Source: Campylobacter volucris
GTDB taxonomy: Bacteria; Campylobacterota; Campylobacteria; Campylobacterales; Campylobacteraceae
Length of the DNA: 64,000 bases
Assembly (NCBI RefSeq): GCF_008011665.1
Contig: NZ_VOWJ01000031.1
Coordinates: 163,720-227,719 of the forward strand
Reading direction: 5' to 3'
Shown: positions 15,894 through 25,683 of the stretch, piece by piece
How positions within the stretch are numbered: the first letter of the stretch is position 1
Layout of the letters: the number at the start of each line of letters is the position of its first letter
Translations under genes and position numbers: made by a program
The notes under the pieces: model-generated
What the model saw: the letters and a program-made list of their open reading frames with translations, nothing else
Databases searched by the model: none
What the model was told of the DNA's origin: nothing

Positions 15894-17112
15894 TGCATTA
15901 AAAGGTATGAAAGATTTACAAGATGAACAGGCTTTATTATATGAAAAGGTTGTTAAAACTTGCGAAGAAGTAGCAAAAAATTACGGGTTTAGTTTTATTA
16001 ATTTTCCACATTTAGAATTAAGCAAGCTTTTTAAACGCAGTGTTGGTGAAAGCTCTGATATAGTAGGTAAAGAAATGTATGAATTTATCGACAAAGCAGG
16101 TAATGAAGTATGTTTAAGACCTGAGGGAACAGCTGGGGTTGTAAGATCTTACATAGAAGCTAAAATGGATAAAAATCAAAGCATAAAAAGATGGTTTTAT
16201 CATGGTTCTATGTTTCGCTATGAAAGACCACAAAAAGGAAGATTACGCGAATTTCATCAATTTGGCGTGGAAAGTTTTGGTATAGCAAGTGTATTTGAGG
16301 ATGCAAGTATTATTTTGATGCTAAATGAAATTTTTAAAAGATTAAATATCCGCACTCAATTAAAAATCAATTCTTTAGGATGTAAAACTTGTATGAATGA
16401 ATATAAACAAAAATTGATTTCTTTTTTAAATTCTAAAGAAGGTTTTTGTGAAGATTGTATAAGAAGAAAAGAGTTAAATCCTATTAGAGTGCTTGATTGT
16501 AAAAATGAGCATTGTCAAAATTTACTTGCCAATGTGCCAAAATTGAGTGAAAATTTGTGTGAGTGTTGCAAGAAAGATTATGAAAAATTACAAAAACTTT
16601 TAAAAGATAATAAAATGGTTTATGAGTGTGATGAAAAATTAGTGCGAGGGCTTGATTATTACTCTAAAACTGCTTTTGAATTTATTAGTGATGAAATAGG
16701 TGCAAAAGCTGCTGTCGCAGGTGGTGGTCGTTATGATAGATTAATAGAATACTTAGATGGTAAAAGTGGCTATGGTATAGGGTTTGCTATGGGTATTGAA
16801 AGGATTATGGCTATTTTAGAACAAAATCAAACCAAACAAGCAAGAGATGGAATTTATTTATGTGCTTTAGATGAAAAATACATAGATGAAATTTTTAAAT
16901 TAGGAACTATTTTAAGAAAAAATCATAAAGTTTTAATAAGCTATGAAGCTAAAAAACTTGCAAAACACCTTAATCAAGCTGATATTTCTAATGCAAAGAT
17001 ATTTTTATGTATGGGTGACGAAGAATCTTTAAAAGAAGAAATTTTTTATAAAAATTTAGAAAGCAAAGAAAATAAAAATATAAAATTAGCAAATTTGGAG
17101 AATGAGATATGA
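15886..17112 (+). CDS. hisS: Histidyl-tRNA synthetase
   Basis: Class II aminoacyl-tRNA synthetase charging tRNA-His. Motif 1 lies near FPHLELSKLFKRS, motif 2 is FYHGSMFRYERPQKGRLREFHQ (about residues 104-125), the histidine-specific loop is LVRGLDYYSKTAFE (about 249-262), and motif 3 is GYGIGFAMGIERI (about 294-306). 408 residues with the usual C-terminal anticodon domain. Several Cys pairs (CKTC, CEDC, CKNEHC) in the insertion near 165-220 suggest a structural metal site. It overlaps speA by four bases. Confidence 0.97.
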   Translation: MINALKGMKDLQDEQALLYEKVVKTCEEVAKNYGFSFINFPHLELSKLFKRSVGESSDIVGKEMYEFIDKAGNEVCLRPEGTAGVVRSYIEAKMDKNQSIKRWFYHGSMFRYERPQKGRLREFHQFGVESFGIASVFEDASIILMLNEIFKRLNIRTQLKINSLGCKTCMNEYKQKLISFLNSKEGFCEDCIRRKELNPIRVLDCKNEHCQNLLANVPKLSENLCECCKKDYEKLQKLLKDNKMVYECDEKLVRGLDYYSKTAFEFISDEIGAKAAVAGGGRYDRLIEYLDGKSGYGIGFAMGIERIMAILEQNQTKQARDGIYLCALDEKYIDEIFKLGTILRKNHKVLISYEAKKLAKHLNQADISNAKIFLCMGDEESLKEEIFYKNLESKENKNIKLANLENEI

Positions 17113-18938
17113 TTGATTATGGTGTTAATATTTGGGGAGCAAATAATTTTATCATCGAAAATGGCAAAGTTTGTGTAAATCATGGCAAAAAACCAGCCAT
17201 TATAGATATAGTAAATACTTTGCGTGATGATGGCTATAAAGGGCCTTTGTTGCTTCGTTTTCCTCATTTAATCCATAAGCAAATTGAACAAATTTATGAA
17301 AAATTTGCCAAAGCTAAAAAAGAATTCAATTACAAAGGTTCTTTTAATGCTGTATATCCACTAAAGGTTAATCAATACCCAGGGTTTGTTAAAAATTTAG
17401 TTAAACTTGGTAAAACTTATAACTATGGCTTGGAAGCAGGAAGTAAGGCTGAGCTTTTATTAGCTATGGCTTATAATAACGAAGGTGCGCCTATAACGGT
17501 AAATGGTTTTAAAGATAAAGAGCTTATTAATATGGGTTTTATAGCTTGTGAAATGGGGCATAATATCACTTTAACTATGGAAGGACTTAATGAGCTTGAA
17601 GCTATGATAGAAATAGCTAAAAATCGCTTCAAACCAAAGCCAAATATAGGCTTAAGAGTTCGTTTGCACTCAGCAGGAGTTGGAATTTGGGCAAAAAGCG
17701 GTGGTATAAATTCGAAATTTGGTCTTACTTCTACTGAACTAATAGAGGCTGTGAATTTATTAAAAACTAATAAACTTTTAGATCAATTTACTATGATACA
17801 TTTTCATCTTGGCTCACAAATTACCGAAATTCATCCTTTAAAAAAAGCTTTAAATGAAGCGGGAAATATCTATACTGAACTAAGAAAAATGGGAGCAAAA
17901 AATTTAAAAGCTATCAATCTTGGTGGAGGCTTGGCTGTGGAATATTCTCAGTTTAAAGATGAAACAAGTAGAAATTATACTTTAAGTGAGTATGCAAACG
18001 ATGTAGTGTTTATTTTAAAAAGCATTGCTGAGCAAAAAAAAGATCTTGAGCCTGATATTTTTATAGAAAGTGGGCGTTTTGTAGCGGCTAATCATGCTGT
18101 GTTAGTAGCCCCTGTTTTAGAACTTTTTTCGCAAGAATACACTGAAAGTAAGCTTTTATTAAAAGAAAACAATCCTAAATTAATTGATGAACTTTATGAT
18201 TTATACAAAAGCATCAAAGCTTCTAATGCGTTAGAGTATTTACATGATAGCATTGATCATATGGAAAGTATTTTGACTCTGTTTGACTTAGGATATGTTG
18301 ATTTACAAGATAGATCAAATAGTGAAATTTTAGTGCATTTAATTATGCGAAAGGCTATTTCTTTAGTAGGTGATCAAGCTGATTTATCAAGCTTGCAAAA
18401 TGAAGTACAAGAAAAATACTTAGTGAATTTTTCTTTGTTTCAATCTTTACCTGATTTTTGGGGTTTAGAGCAAAATTTTCCCATAATGCCTTTAGATAGA
18501 CTCAATAAAAAACCAACTAGAAGTGCGAGCATATGGGATATAACTTGCGATAGTGATGGAGAAATTTCATATTCTAAAAATAATCCTTTATTTTTACATG
18601 ATATTGATGTGGAAGCTGAAAATTATTTTCTAGGATTTTTCTTAGTTGGGGCTTATCAAGAAGTATTGGGTATGAAACATAATCTTTTTACTCACCCAAC
18701 TGAAGCAAGTATTAGCATCAATGAAAAGGGTTTTGAGATAGAAAGTGTATTAGAAGCTCAGTCTATTTTGGATACTTTAGAAGATCTTGATTATGATATA
18801 CACGCTATAATGGATAGTATCAATGAAAAAATTCATGCTTCAAAGCTTGTGAATGAAAATCAAAAAAAACATATTTTAGGTGAAATTTATTTATTTTTAA
18901 ATGATAATGGTTATTTAAAAAGCATAGGTTCTAAATGA
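17109..18938 (+). CDS. speA: Biosynthetic arginine decarboxylase SpeA
   Basis: PLP-dependent, alanine-racemase-fold enzyme turning arginine into agmatine, the first step of polyamine synthesis by the agmatine route. The PLP lysine lies in AVYPLKVNQ (about residue 82), with HFHLGSQ (about 235-241), INLGGGLAVEY (about 275) and the FIESGRFVAANH segment (about 317) also present. 609 residues, near the family length. Start overlaps the hisS stop. It is the last gene of the flgA run; the sequence after it (18939-19087) holds only a possible relic. Confidence 0.94.
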   Translation: MIDYGVNIWGANNFIIENGKVCVNHGKKPAIIDIVNTLRDDGYKGPLLLRFPHLIHKQIEQIYEKFAKAKKEFNYKGSFNAVYPLKVNQYPGFVKNLVKLGKTYNYGLEAGSKAELLLAMAYNNEGAPITVNGFKDKELINMGFIACEMGHNITLTMEGLNELEAMIEIAKNRFKPKPNIGLRVRLHSAGVGIWAKSGGINSKFGLTSTELIEAVNLLKTNKLLDQFTMIHFHLGSQITEIHPLKKALNEAGNIYTELRKMGAKNLKAINLGGGLAVEYSQFKDETSRNYTLSEYANDVVFILKSIAEQKKDLEPDIFIESGRFVAANHAVLVAPVLELFSQEYTESKLLLKENNPKLIDELYDLYKSIKASNALEYLHDSIDHMESILTLFDLGYVDLQDRSNSEILVHLIMRKAISLVGDQADLSSLQNEVQEKYLVNFSLFQSLPDFWGLEQNFPIMPLDRLNKKPTRSASIWDITCDSDGEISYSKNNPLFLHDIDVEAENYFLGFFLVGAYQEVLGMKHNLFTHPTEASISINEKGFEIESVLEAQSILDTLEDLDYDIHAIMDSINEKIHASKLVNENQKKHILGEIYLFLNDNGYLKSIGSK

Positions 18939-18976
18939 ATGTTTTTTTAAATAAGAAAAAATAGCGTTTAATTGCA

Positions 18977-19076
18977 GTTGAAATTCTTATTTATATTAAA
19001 GAATTTCAAATAAATCAAAAAAGAAATAATTTAAAAATTAGAAGAAAGAATTAAATTTTTAGAAGAAAAAATTTAA
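18977..19076 (+). pseudogene. Possible C-terminal remnant of a coiled-coil protein
   Basis: The 149-base gap between speA and murG contains VEILIYIKEFQINQKRNN in one frame, then KLEERIKFLEEKI and a stop in another. The last part looks like the end of a coiled coil. There is no start codon context. It may be a trace of a deleted gene or chance AT-rich sequence. Confidence 0.22.
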
Positions 19077-19087
19077 AAAGAGGTAAA

Positions 19088-20119
19088 ATGATAGCAATTA
19101 CAGGTGGAGGCACAGGTGGGCACTTAGCTATAGCAAGATGTTTAATGCAAAGTGCAAAAAAACAAGGCATAGAATGCATTTACATAGGAAGTGAGAATGG
19201 TCAAGATAAGCTTTGGTTTGAGCAAGAATTAGCTTTTAAGCAAAGGTATTTTTTAAGTAGCTCAGGCGTGGTTGATAAAAAGGGTTTGTCTAAGATTGGC
19301 TCATTTGTGCATATTATAAAATTAGCATCAAATGTAAAAAAAATTCTTAAAGAGCATGAAATAAAAGCTGTTTTTAGCGTGGGCGGTTATAGTAGTGCTC
19401 CAGCTTCTTTTGCTGCTTTAATGTCAAATATCCCACTTTTTGTCCATGAGCAAAATTCAAAAATGGGAAGTTTAAATTCTTTATTAAAACCTTTTTCTAA
19501 AGCTTTTTTTACTGCTTTTAAAGATCAAATTAAAAGTTCTAATACCTTTTTTTGTCCTTATCCTATTAATGAGCTTTTTATCCAAAAAGCTAGAACTAGA
19601 AAGGAATTAAAAACTATAATTTTTCTTGGTGGTTCTCAGGGAGCTAAATTTATTAATGATTTGGCATTAAAATATGCTTTGTATTTTCAAAAAGAACATA
19701 TCAACATCATCCATCAATGCGGTAAGAATGATTATTTAAGATGTAAAAAAACTTATGAAGATATGAAAATTAAAGTGGATTTGTTTGATTTTGATAAAAA
19801 TTTGATTGAAAAAATCACAAAGGCTGATTTAGCTGTGTCAAGATCAGGAGCTAGTACTTTATTTGAACTTAGTGCCAATAAGCTTCCTTGTGTGTTTATA
19901 CCCTACCCTTATGCAGCTAAAAATCATCAATACCACAACGCAATGTATCTAAAAGAGCAAAATTTATGTGAAATTTTTAGTCAAGATTGTGATGAAGATT
20001 TTATAGATATTATTAAAAAGCTTTCATTAGAGCAAATTTCTTTAAATCTTGGTAAATTAGAGCAAGAAAATGGAGCTGATTTTATGCTTTATAAGGCTAA
20101 AGAATTGGGAATTATTTAA
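19088..20119 (+). CDS. murG: Undecaprenyl-PP-MurNAc-pentapeptide GlcNAc transferase MurG
   Basis: Adds GlcNAc to lipid I to give lipid II on the inner face of the membrane. The N-terminal glycine-rich loop is GGGTGGHLAIAR (residues 5-16), a second G loop is SVGGYSSAPA (about 100-109), and the donor-site region holds FLGGSQGAKFIND (about 180-192) and SRSGASTLFELSANKLPCVFIPYPYA near 253-278. 343 residues. Start ATG behind AAAGAGG. Converges with yggS and overlaps it by 8 bases. Confidence 0.96.
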   Translation: MIAITGGGTGGHLAIARCLMQSAKKQGIECIYIGSENGQDKLWFEQELAFKQRYFLSSSGVVDKKGLSKIGSFVHIIKLASNVKKILKEHEIKAVFSVGGYSSAPASFAALMSNIPLFVHEQNSKMGSLNSLLKPFSKAFFTAFKDQIKSSNTFFCPYPINELFIQKARTRKELKTIIFLGGSQGAKFINDLALKYALYFQKEHINIIHQCGKNDYLRCKKTYEDMKIKVDLFDFDKNLIEKITKADLAVSRSGASTLFELSANKLPCVFIPYPYAAKNHQYHNAMYLKEQNLCEIFSQDCDEDFIDIIKKLSLEQISLNLGKLEQENGADFMLYKAKELGII

Positions 20120-20732
20120 ATAAAATACTTCCTAATCTAACCATATTTGAGCCACATTTTATAGCTAATTCAAAATCACCGCTCATACCCATAGAGCAAA
20201 TTGTCGCTTTGTGTTTTTGTAGTTTTTCATATATAGCATAAGTTTTTTCAAAACTTTCTTGAAGCTTATCTTCTTGCATAGCACCTATGCACATTACTCC
20301 TATTAAATTTAAATTAGGACATTCTTCTTTTATTTGTAAGTACTCTTCTATAGCTTTAGTGCTATCTATGCCATTTTTAGAATTTTCATCTGCTGTATTT
20401 ATTTCAAGCAAGGTATCAAGTTTATAATCAAGTCTTTTATCTACAGCTTTAGCGATTTTGATACCATTGCAAGATTGCCAAAGTATAGGTTTTTGTTTGA
20501 TTAAAAGATTGATTTTATTACTTTGAAGATTGCCTATAAAATGCCATTTGATTTGCTCTAAATCTTGGAGTTTTTCTTTTTTTAAAGCTAAAGCTTGGAC
20601 TTGATTTTCGCCAAATTCAATGACATTTTTATAAAATAAATTTCTTATTTGCACATCATCTACATATTTACTAGCCGCTATTAATCTAACATTTTGCTTG
20701 ATGGTTTTTTCAAAAATTTCTTCTAAATTCAT
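20112..20732 (-). CDS. yggS: YggS/PROSC-type PLP homeostasis protein
   Basis: A single-domain PLP-binding barrel protein that handles free pyridoxal phosphate; it has no known catalytic activity. The PLP lysine lies in LIAASKYV (about residue 22). The family signatures FGENQVQ (about 39-45), WHFIGNLQSNK (about 63-73) and SMGMSGDFELAIKCGSNMVRLGS at the end are all clear. 206 residues, slightly short. Eight bases separate it from rpoN upstream, so it may share that transcript. Confidence 0.94.
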   Translation of the reverse strand: MNLEEIFEKTIKQNVRLIAASKYVDDVQIRNLFYKNVIEFGENQVQALALKKEKLQDLEQIKWHFIGNLQSNKINLLIKQKPILWQSCNGIKIAKAVDKRLDYKLDTLLEINTADENSKNGIDSTKAIEEYLQIKEECPNLNLIGVMCIGAMQEDKLQESFEKTYAIYEKLQKHKATICSMGMSGDFELAIKCGSNMVRLGSILFK

Positions 20733-20739
20733 TTATATC

Positions 20740-21987
20740 CTATATGAGTTCATAAAGTTTTTTTCTCTCACTAGAACTACCTATGCCAAGTTGCATACGA
20801 TATTTTGTGATAGTTCTTCTTCCAAGCTGAACACTTGGAAATTCTTTTTGGGTTAATTCTAAAATTTTTAAATCACTTAAAGGTTTTTTTGGATTTTCTT
20901 TTTTTATTAGATTGCTTAGAAAATCTTTGATTGTAGCATTAGAAGTTTCTCCATCATCTACTGCTGTGGTAAAAAATGATTTTAAAGGTATTAAGCCTCT
21001 ATCGCAACTTAAATATTTATTAGAAATAGCTCTTGATATAGTTGAAGCATTTCTTTCTAAATCTTGAGCTAAGTCTTTAAGCTGCATAGGTTTGATATCT
21101 CCACCCATAAAAAAATCATATTGATATTCTATAATCATAAGTCCAAGCTTGTAAAGTGTAGCTTTTCTCATAGCCAAAGCATCGATTAAATTTTTTGCAT
21201 CTTTTAAATAAGAGCTTAAAAATTCATGATCTAATCCATCGCTCTCAAAAGCAATTTCAGGGTAATAATCATCATTGATTTTTATTTTAATTTCACCATT
21301 TTCTTGATAGATATAAATATCAGGAATGATGGCCATACTTTCTTCAAAATACTCTAAAAATGGTGGTAAAGAAATCTTTTTAATGACAGCAATAGCTTGT
21401 TTATAAAGTGGATCTTTAATAAAATCTTTTGCATTTTCTAAATTTAAAATAAGAATTTTGCAAAATTCATATAAATGAGCATCTAAATCAAAATGCTCTA
21501 ATGCAAATATATAAGCTTCTTGATTATTTTTTGCACCTACTCCTATTGGGTCAAGGTATTTAAATCTTTGTCTTATATTTTCTACTTTTATAGGATCAAA
21601 TTCAGCTAAAATTTCTTCATCATACTCAAAATATCCTTCATGGTTAAGACATTCTATGATTTTTTCGGCTATGAGTTGAGAAATTTTTGTTGGAAATAAA
21701 GGTGGTATTATTTGTTCGCTTAAAAGCTCATAGACATTTTTACTTTCTAAGCTTTTAGAATCAATCATAGCAGCAGTTGTATTTTTACTAAAATATTCTT
21801 GGTAATATTTGTTTTGATTATTAGTGATACTTGAATTTTCTTTGATTTCTATAAAAGGATTTTCTTTTGCAAATTCATCTAAACTTTCTTTTAGATCTTC
21901 AATATTAGCTTGTAAAATAGGAAGCCAAGATCTTAAAGTTTGTGAAAGTTTGGTTTTTTGGGTTATAGATGTTCTTTGTCTAAGCAT
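20740..21987 (-). CDS. rpoN: RNA polymerase sigma-54 factor RpoN
   Basis: Directs RNA polymerase to GG-N10-GC promoters and needs an AAA+ activator (FlgR in Campylobacter) to open them; it controls hook, rod and other middle flagellar genes. Region I is the N-terminal Gln/Leu-rich part (TKLSQTLRSWLPILQANIEDL). The core-binding region is central, the HTH lies near LAQDLERNASTISRAISNKYL (about 290-310), and the RpoN box is GRRTITKYRMQLGI (about 391-404). 415 residues. Start shares its first base with the end of lptB. Confidence 0.97.
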   Translation of the reverse strand: MLRQRTSITQKTKLSQTLRSWLPILQANIEDLKESLDEFAKENPFIEIKENSSITNNQNKYYQEYFSKNTTAAMIDSKSLESKNVYELLSEQIIPPLFPTKISQLIAEKIIECLNHEGYFEYDEEILAEFDPIKVENIRQRFKYLDPIGVGAKNNQEAYIFALEHFDLDAHLYEFCKILILNLENAKDFIKDPLYKQAIAVIKKISLPPFLEYFEESMAIIPDIYIYQENGEIKIKINDDYYPEIAFESDGLDHEFLSSYLKDAKNLIDALAMRKATLYKLGLMIIEYQYDFFMGGDIKPMQLKDLAQDLERNASTISRAISNKYLSCDRGLIPLKSFFTTAVDDGETSNATIKDFLSNLIKKENPKKPLSDLKILELTQKEFPSVQLGRRTITKYRMQLGIGSSSERKKLYELI

Positions 21988-22712
21988 TATTCAAGTCTAA
22001 ACTCACTTCCAAGATAATATTTTTTAACATCTTCATTATTAGCTATCTCATTTGCATTACCACTAGCTAGTAATTTACCGCTTCTAATAACATAAGCTCT
22101 ATCGCATATTGCTAAGGTTTCTCGTACATTATGATCGGTAATTAAAACACCAATATTCATAGCTTTTAAGTCATTAATCAAACTTTGAATTTCACTTACG
22201 GCTATAGGATCAACACCAGCAAATGGCTCATCTAGGAGTAAAAATTTAGGATTACATATTAAAGATCTTGCTATCTCACAACGCCTTCTTTCACCACCAC
22301 TTAAGCTTAAGCCTTTTCTATGTCTAATCGGTTCTATGCTTAGCAATTCTAGCATTTGTTCTATTTTTTTTTCTAATAAATTTTGATCTTTATAAAGCAT
22401 TTGTGCAGCTAAGAGTAAATTATCTTCCACGCTTAAATCTTTAAAAATACTACTTTCTTGAGGTAAATACCCTATTCCAAGCTTAGCTCTTTTGTTAAGC
22501 GGCTCTTTTGTGATGTCTTTAGAGTCTAAAAAAACCTTGCCATTAGTAGGTAGTATAAGTCCGCATATCATATAAAAACTTGTCGTTTTTCCTGCTCCAT
22601 TTGGACCGAGTAATCCAACTACTTCCCCGCTTTGTACTTCTAAGGATATATCGTGTATGATTTTTGTTTTTTTGATAATTTTTTCTAAATTCTTTGCTTC
22701 AAGCTTACTCAT
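21987..22712 (-). CDS. lptB: LPS export ABC transporter ATPase LptB
   Basis: Powers extraction of lipooligosaccharide from the inner membrane with LptFG. Walker A is GPNGAGKTT (about 35-43), the Q loop is [13 protein letters not shown], the signature is [15 protein letters not shown] (about 136-150), Walker B is [13 protein letters not shown], and the H loop is ITDHNVRE. The [15 protein letters not shown] stretch is characteristic of LptB. 241 residues. It overlaps tsaE by 8 bases, in the order tsaE-lptB-rpoN. Confidence 0.95.
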   Translation of the reverse strand: MSKLEAKNLEKIIKKTKIIHDISLEVQSGEVVGLLGPNGAGKTTSFYMICGLILPTNGKVFLDSKDITKEPLNKRAKLGIGYLPQESSIFKDLSVEDNLLLAAQMLYKDQNLLEKKIEQMLELLSIEPIRHRKGLSLSGGERRRCEIARSLICNPKFLLLDEPFAGVDPIAVSEIQSLINDLKAMNIGVLITDHNVRETLAICDRAYVIRSGKLLASGNANEIANNEDVKKYYLGSEFRLE

Positions 22713-23112
22713 AAATTATATACTTTCTTTTATCTTCATAAGGAATGATTTTTAAAATTATATTAAAAATTTCGTATTTATCTAAATATTTTTTTAATTT
22801 TTCATCGCCCCACTCTACTAAATGAATTCCATCTTCAAAAAAATTTTCAATCAAACCATTTTTTAAAAGCCCCTCAAAGCCTTCTTGATAAATATCATAA
22901 TGATAAAACATACATTTTTTTAAAGGATAACTTTGCATGATAGAAAAAGTAGGAGAATTTATTTCTTTTGAAATGTTTAAAAATTTACCTAAATATTGAG
23001 CTAAGGTTGTTTTGCCACTAGCTAAATCTCCTTGTAATAAAATAACTCCATTATTAGGAAGATATTTAAAAAGCTCATTTAGTTCGTTTTTATCTAAAAT
23101 AAATTCTTTCAT
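22705..23112 (-). CDS. tsaE: tRNA threonylcarbamoyladenosine ATPase TsaE
   Basis: ATPase partner of TsaB/TsaD in forming t6A37 of ANN-decoding tRNAs. The P-loop is [17 protein letters not shown] (about 26-42), switch-like [13 protein letters not shown] follows (about 53-65), and HYDIYQ and the conserved LVEWGDE (about 98-104) match the family. 135 residues. Overlaps the S4 gene by four bases (ATGA) and lptB by 8. Confidence 0.93.
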   Translation of the reverse strand: MKEFILDKNELNELFKYLPNNGVILLQGDLASGKTTLAQYLGKFLNISKEINSPTFSIMQSYPLKKCMFYHYDIYQEGFEGLLKNGLIENFFEDGIHLVEWGDEKLKKYLDKYEIFNIILKIIPYEDKRKYIIYE

Positions 23113-23357
23113 TTTATCTTCACAATATATTTTTCTTGCATATTTTTTGGAATGCTTTTAGTATTTGGAATATCTAATACTTTATAAACATCTGTATGTT
23201 CTATAAATTTAATACTAATTTCATCGCCAATTTTTACATCTTTACTAGCTTTTGCGACTTGATTGTTAATGCTTACAACGCCACTTTTACACATATCTTC
23301 TGAAATAGCACGACGCTTAGTGATATTGACTATATTTAAAAACTTATCTACTCTCAT
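23109..23357 (-). CDS. S4-domain RNA-binding protein (HslR/RlbA-like)
   Basis: An 82-residue protein made almost wholly of one S4 fold: MRVDKFLNIVNITKRRAISEDMCKSGVVSINNQ gives the RNA-binding alpha-L face, followed by a KIGDEISIKF strand. Related proteins (HslR, RqcP/YlmH-type) bind stalled 50S subunits with peptidyl-tRNA during rescue. Which of these it matches is inference. It is the first gene of the run leading to tsaE, lptB, rpoN and yggS, and is transcribed divergently from argG. Confidence 0.85.
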   Translation of the reverse strand: MRVDKFLNIVNITKRRAISEDMCKSGVVSINNQVAKASKDVKIGDEISIKFIEHTDVYKVLDIPNTKSIPKNMQEKYIVKIK

Positions 23358-23467
23358 AAAAATATTTTATCAAAATTAGATAAAAAATTGCAAAATACAT
23401 AAATTTTACATTATATTAAGCTAAATTCGTTAAATTTAAGTTCATTTTTTACAAATAGGAAACACTG

Positions 23468-24688
23468 ATGAAAAAAGACATTAAAAAAGTTGTATTGGCG
23501 TATTCTGGCGGACTTGACACTAGTATTATTTTAAAATGGTTACAAGATGAGTATGATTGTGAAGTTGTAACTTTTACAGCAGATATTGGTCAAGGTGAAG
23601 AGCTTGAACCTGCTAGAAAAAAAGCATTATCTTTAGGTGTTAAAGAAGAAAATATTTTTATCAAAGATTTAAAAGATGAATTTGTAAAAGATTATGTTTT
23701 TCCTATGTTTAGAGCAAATGCAATCTACGAAGGAGAATATCTACTTGGAACAAGTATAGCAAGACCTTTGATAACAAAGGCTTTAGTAGAAATTGCAAAT
23801 TTAACTAAAGCAGATGCTATAAGTCATGGAGCCACAGGTAAGGGAAACGATCAAGTGCGTTTTGAGTTAGGCGCTTTGGCATTAAATCCAAATTTAAAAA
23901 TTATTGCTCCTTGGAGAGAATGGGATTTAAATAGTCGTGAAAAATTACTTGCTTATGCTCAAAAACATGGTATAGATATTAGTAAAAAAAGTGGAAAATC
24001 TCCTTATTCTATGGATGCAAATTTATTGCACATTTCTTATGAAGGTTTGATTTTAGAAGATCCTGCGGCTAAACCTGAAGATGATATGTGGCGTTGGGTG
24101 AGTGATTTAAAAAACACTCCAAATGAAAGTGAAACGATAGAGCTTGAATTTAACAAAGGAGATTTAAGTGCTATTAATGGTGAAAAGTCATCTCCTGCGC
24201 AGCTTTTAGCTAAGCTAAACGAACTTGGAGCAAAACACGGCATAGGTCGTCTTGATATAGTAGAAAATCGTTATGTGGGTATGAAAAGTAGAGGTTGTTA
24301 TGAAACACCTGGTGGAAGCATACTCTTAAAAGCTCATCGTGCTATTGAAAGTATCACCCTTGATAGAGAGGCTGCACATTTAAAAGATGAATTAATGCCA
24401 AAATATGCAAGTTTAATTTACAATGGATATTGGTTCTCGCCTGAAAGATTAATGCTTCAAGCATTAATAGATGAGTCTCAAAAATATGTAAATGGTAAAG
24501 TAAAACTAGAGCTGTTTAAAGGTAATATTATGGTTATAGGTAGAGAAAGTGCAAATGATAGCTTATTTAGCGAAGCATATTGCACTTTTGAAGAAGATGA
24601 AGTGTATAATCAAAAAGATGCAGCAGGTTTTATAAGATTAAATGCTTTAAGATTTATTATTGCAGGAAAAAATGGTAGAAAATTTTAA
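23468..24688 (+). CDS. argG: Argininosuccinate synthase
   Basis: Condenses citrulline and aspartate with ATP in arginine synthesis. The N-type ATP pyrophosphatase loop is [11 protein letters not shown] (about 9-19). [15 protein letters not shown] (about 117-131) and [13 protein letters not shown] (about 178-190) are highly conserved family blocks. 406 residues, typical of the type-1 ArgG. Start ATG lies behind AGGAAA. rplI follows 9 bases after the stop; whether argG shares the rplI-hslV-hslU-era transcript is likely but unproven. Confidence 0.97.
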   Translation: MKKDIKKVVLAYSGGLDTSIILKWLQDEYDCEVVTFTADIGQGEELEPARKKALSLGVKEENIFIKDLKDEFVKDYVFPMFRANAIYEGEYLLGTSIARPLITKALVEIANLTKADAISHGATGKGNDQVRFELGALALNPNLKIIAPWREWDLNSREKLLAYAQKHGIDISKKSGKSPYSMDANLLHISYEGLILEDPAAKPEDDMWRWVSDLKNTPNESETIELEFNKGDLSAINGEKSSPAQLLAKLNELGAKHGIGRLDIVENRYVGMKSRGCYETPGGSILLKAHRAIESITLDREAAHLKDELMPKYASLIYNGYWFSPERLMLQALIDESQKYVNGKVKLELFKGNIMVIGRESANDSLFSEAYCTFEEDEVYNQKDAAGFIRLNALRFIIAGKNGRKF

Positions 24689-24697
24689 GGAAGAAAA

Positions 24698-25141
24698 ATG
24701 AAAGTATTATTAATTAAAGATGTAAAAAGTTTAGGAAAAGCTGGAGAAATAAAAGAAGTAAAAGATGGTTATGGGCAAAATTTTTTAATTGCAAAGGGTT
24801 TTGCTAAGGCAGCTACAAATGAAGTTTTAAGACAATTTGAAGCAGAACAAAAGAAAAAAGCAGAAAATTTAAGACTTGAACTTGCTAATTTGGAAAAATT
24901 AAAAGAAGAATTAGACAAAATAACCATCAGTATTAATAAAGCTGTAGGAGCTAATGGACATTTATTTGGCGGGGTAACAAAAGATGAGATCACACACGCT
25001 TTAAAAGAGCAAAAAAATATTGATATTGATAAAAAAAGTTTAGAATGCGATACCATAAAAGAGCTTGGAGTGCATGAAATTTCTATAAAATTAGGTCATG
25101 CGATCCATGCTAAATTTAAGTTGGAAGTTAAAGGGGAATAA
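24698..25141 (+). CDS. rplI: 50S ribosomal protein L9
   Basis: Binds 23S rRNA near the L1 stalk and limits slippage. The N domain opens [20 protein letters not shown] with the family's [14 protein letters not shown] block (about 28-41). A long helix rich in Lys/Glu (about 45-75) leads to the C domain ([19 protein letters not shown]). 147 residues. Start behind AAGGAAG. Shares one base with hslV. Confidence 0.98.
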   Translation: MKVLLIKDVKSLGKAGEIKEVKDGYGQNFLIAKGFAKAATNEVLRQFEAEQKKKAENLRLELANLEKLKEELDKITISINKAVGANGHLFGGVTKDEITHALKEQKNIDIDKKSLECDTIKELGVHEISIKLGHAIHAKFKLEVKGE

Positions 25142-25683
25142 TGTTTCACGCAACTACTATTTTGGCTTATAAGGGCAAAAATAAATCAGTTATTGGCGGT
25201 GATGGTCAAGTAAGCTTTGGAAATACCGTGCTTAAAAATAATGCAGTAAAAATTAGAAAATTAAACAATGGAAAAGTTTTAGCAGGTTTTGCTGGAAGCA
25301 CTGCAGATGCTTTTAATCTTTTTGATATGTTTGAAAAACTCCTTTCAAGCTCTAAAGGCGATTTATTAAAAGCTGCTATAGATTTTTCAAAAGAATGGCG
25401 TAAGGATAAGTATTTAAGAAAATTAGAGGCAATGATGCTTGTGCTTGATAGAAACCATATTTTCTTACTTTCTGGAACTGGAGATGTGGTTGAGCCTGAA
25501 GATGGAGCTATAGCTGCTATTGGAAGCGGAGGCAATTACGCACTTTCTGCTGCTAGAGCTTTAGCTAAACATTCTGATTTAGATGAAGAAAATTTAGTAA
25601 AAGAAAGCTTGCAAATAGCTGGTGAAATTTGCATTTATACAAATACAAATATTAAAACTTATGTGATTGAGGATGATAAATGA
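25141..25683 (+). CDS. hslV: ATP-dependent protease subunit HslV (ClpQ)
   Basis: Proteolytic dodecamer of the HslVU machine in the cytosol. The N-terminus is [12 protein letters not shown], so the catalytic Thr is residue 5 after a four-residue leader, not residue 2 as in E. coli; the enzyme must be trimmed to expose Thr. The [14 protein letters not shown] segment (about 19-32), [10 protein letters not shown] (about 49-58) and the closing YTNTNI are family hallmarks. 180 residues. Overlaps hslU by four bases. Confidence 0.96.
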   Translation: MFHATTILAYKGKNKSVIGGDGQVSFGNTVLKNNAVKIRKLNNGKVLAGFAGSTADAFNLFDMFEKLLSSSKGDLLKAAIDFSKEWRKDKYLRKLEAMMLVLDRNHIFLLSGTGDVVEPEDGAIAAIGSGGNYALSAARALAKHSDLDEENLVKESLQIAGEICIYTNTNIKTYVIEDDK

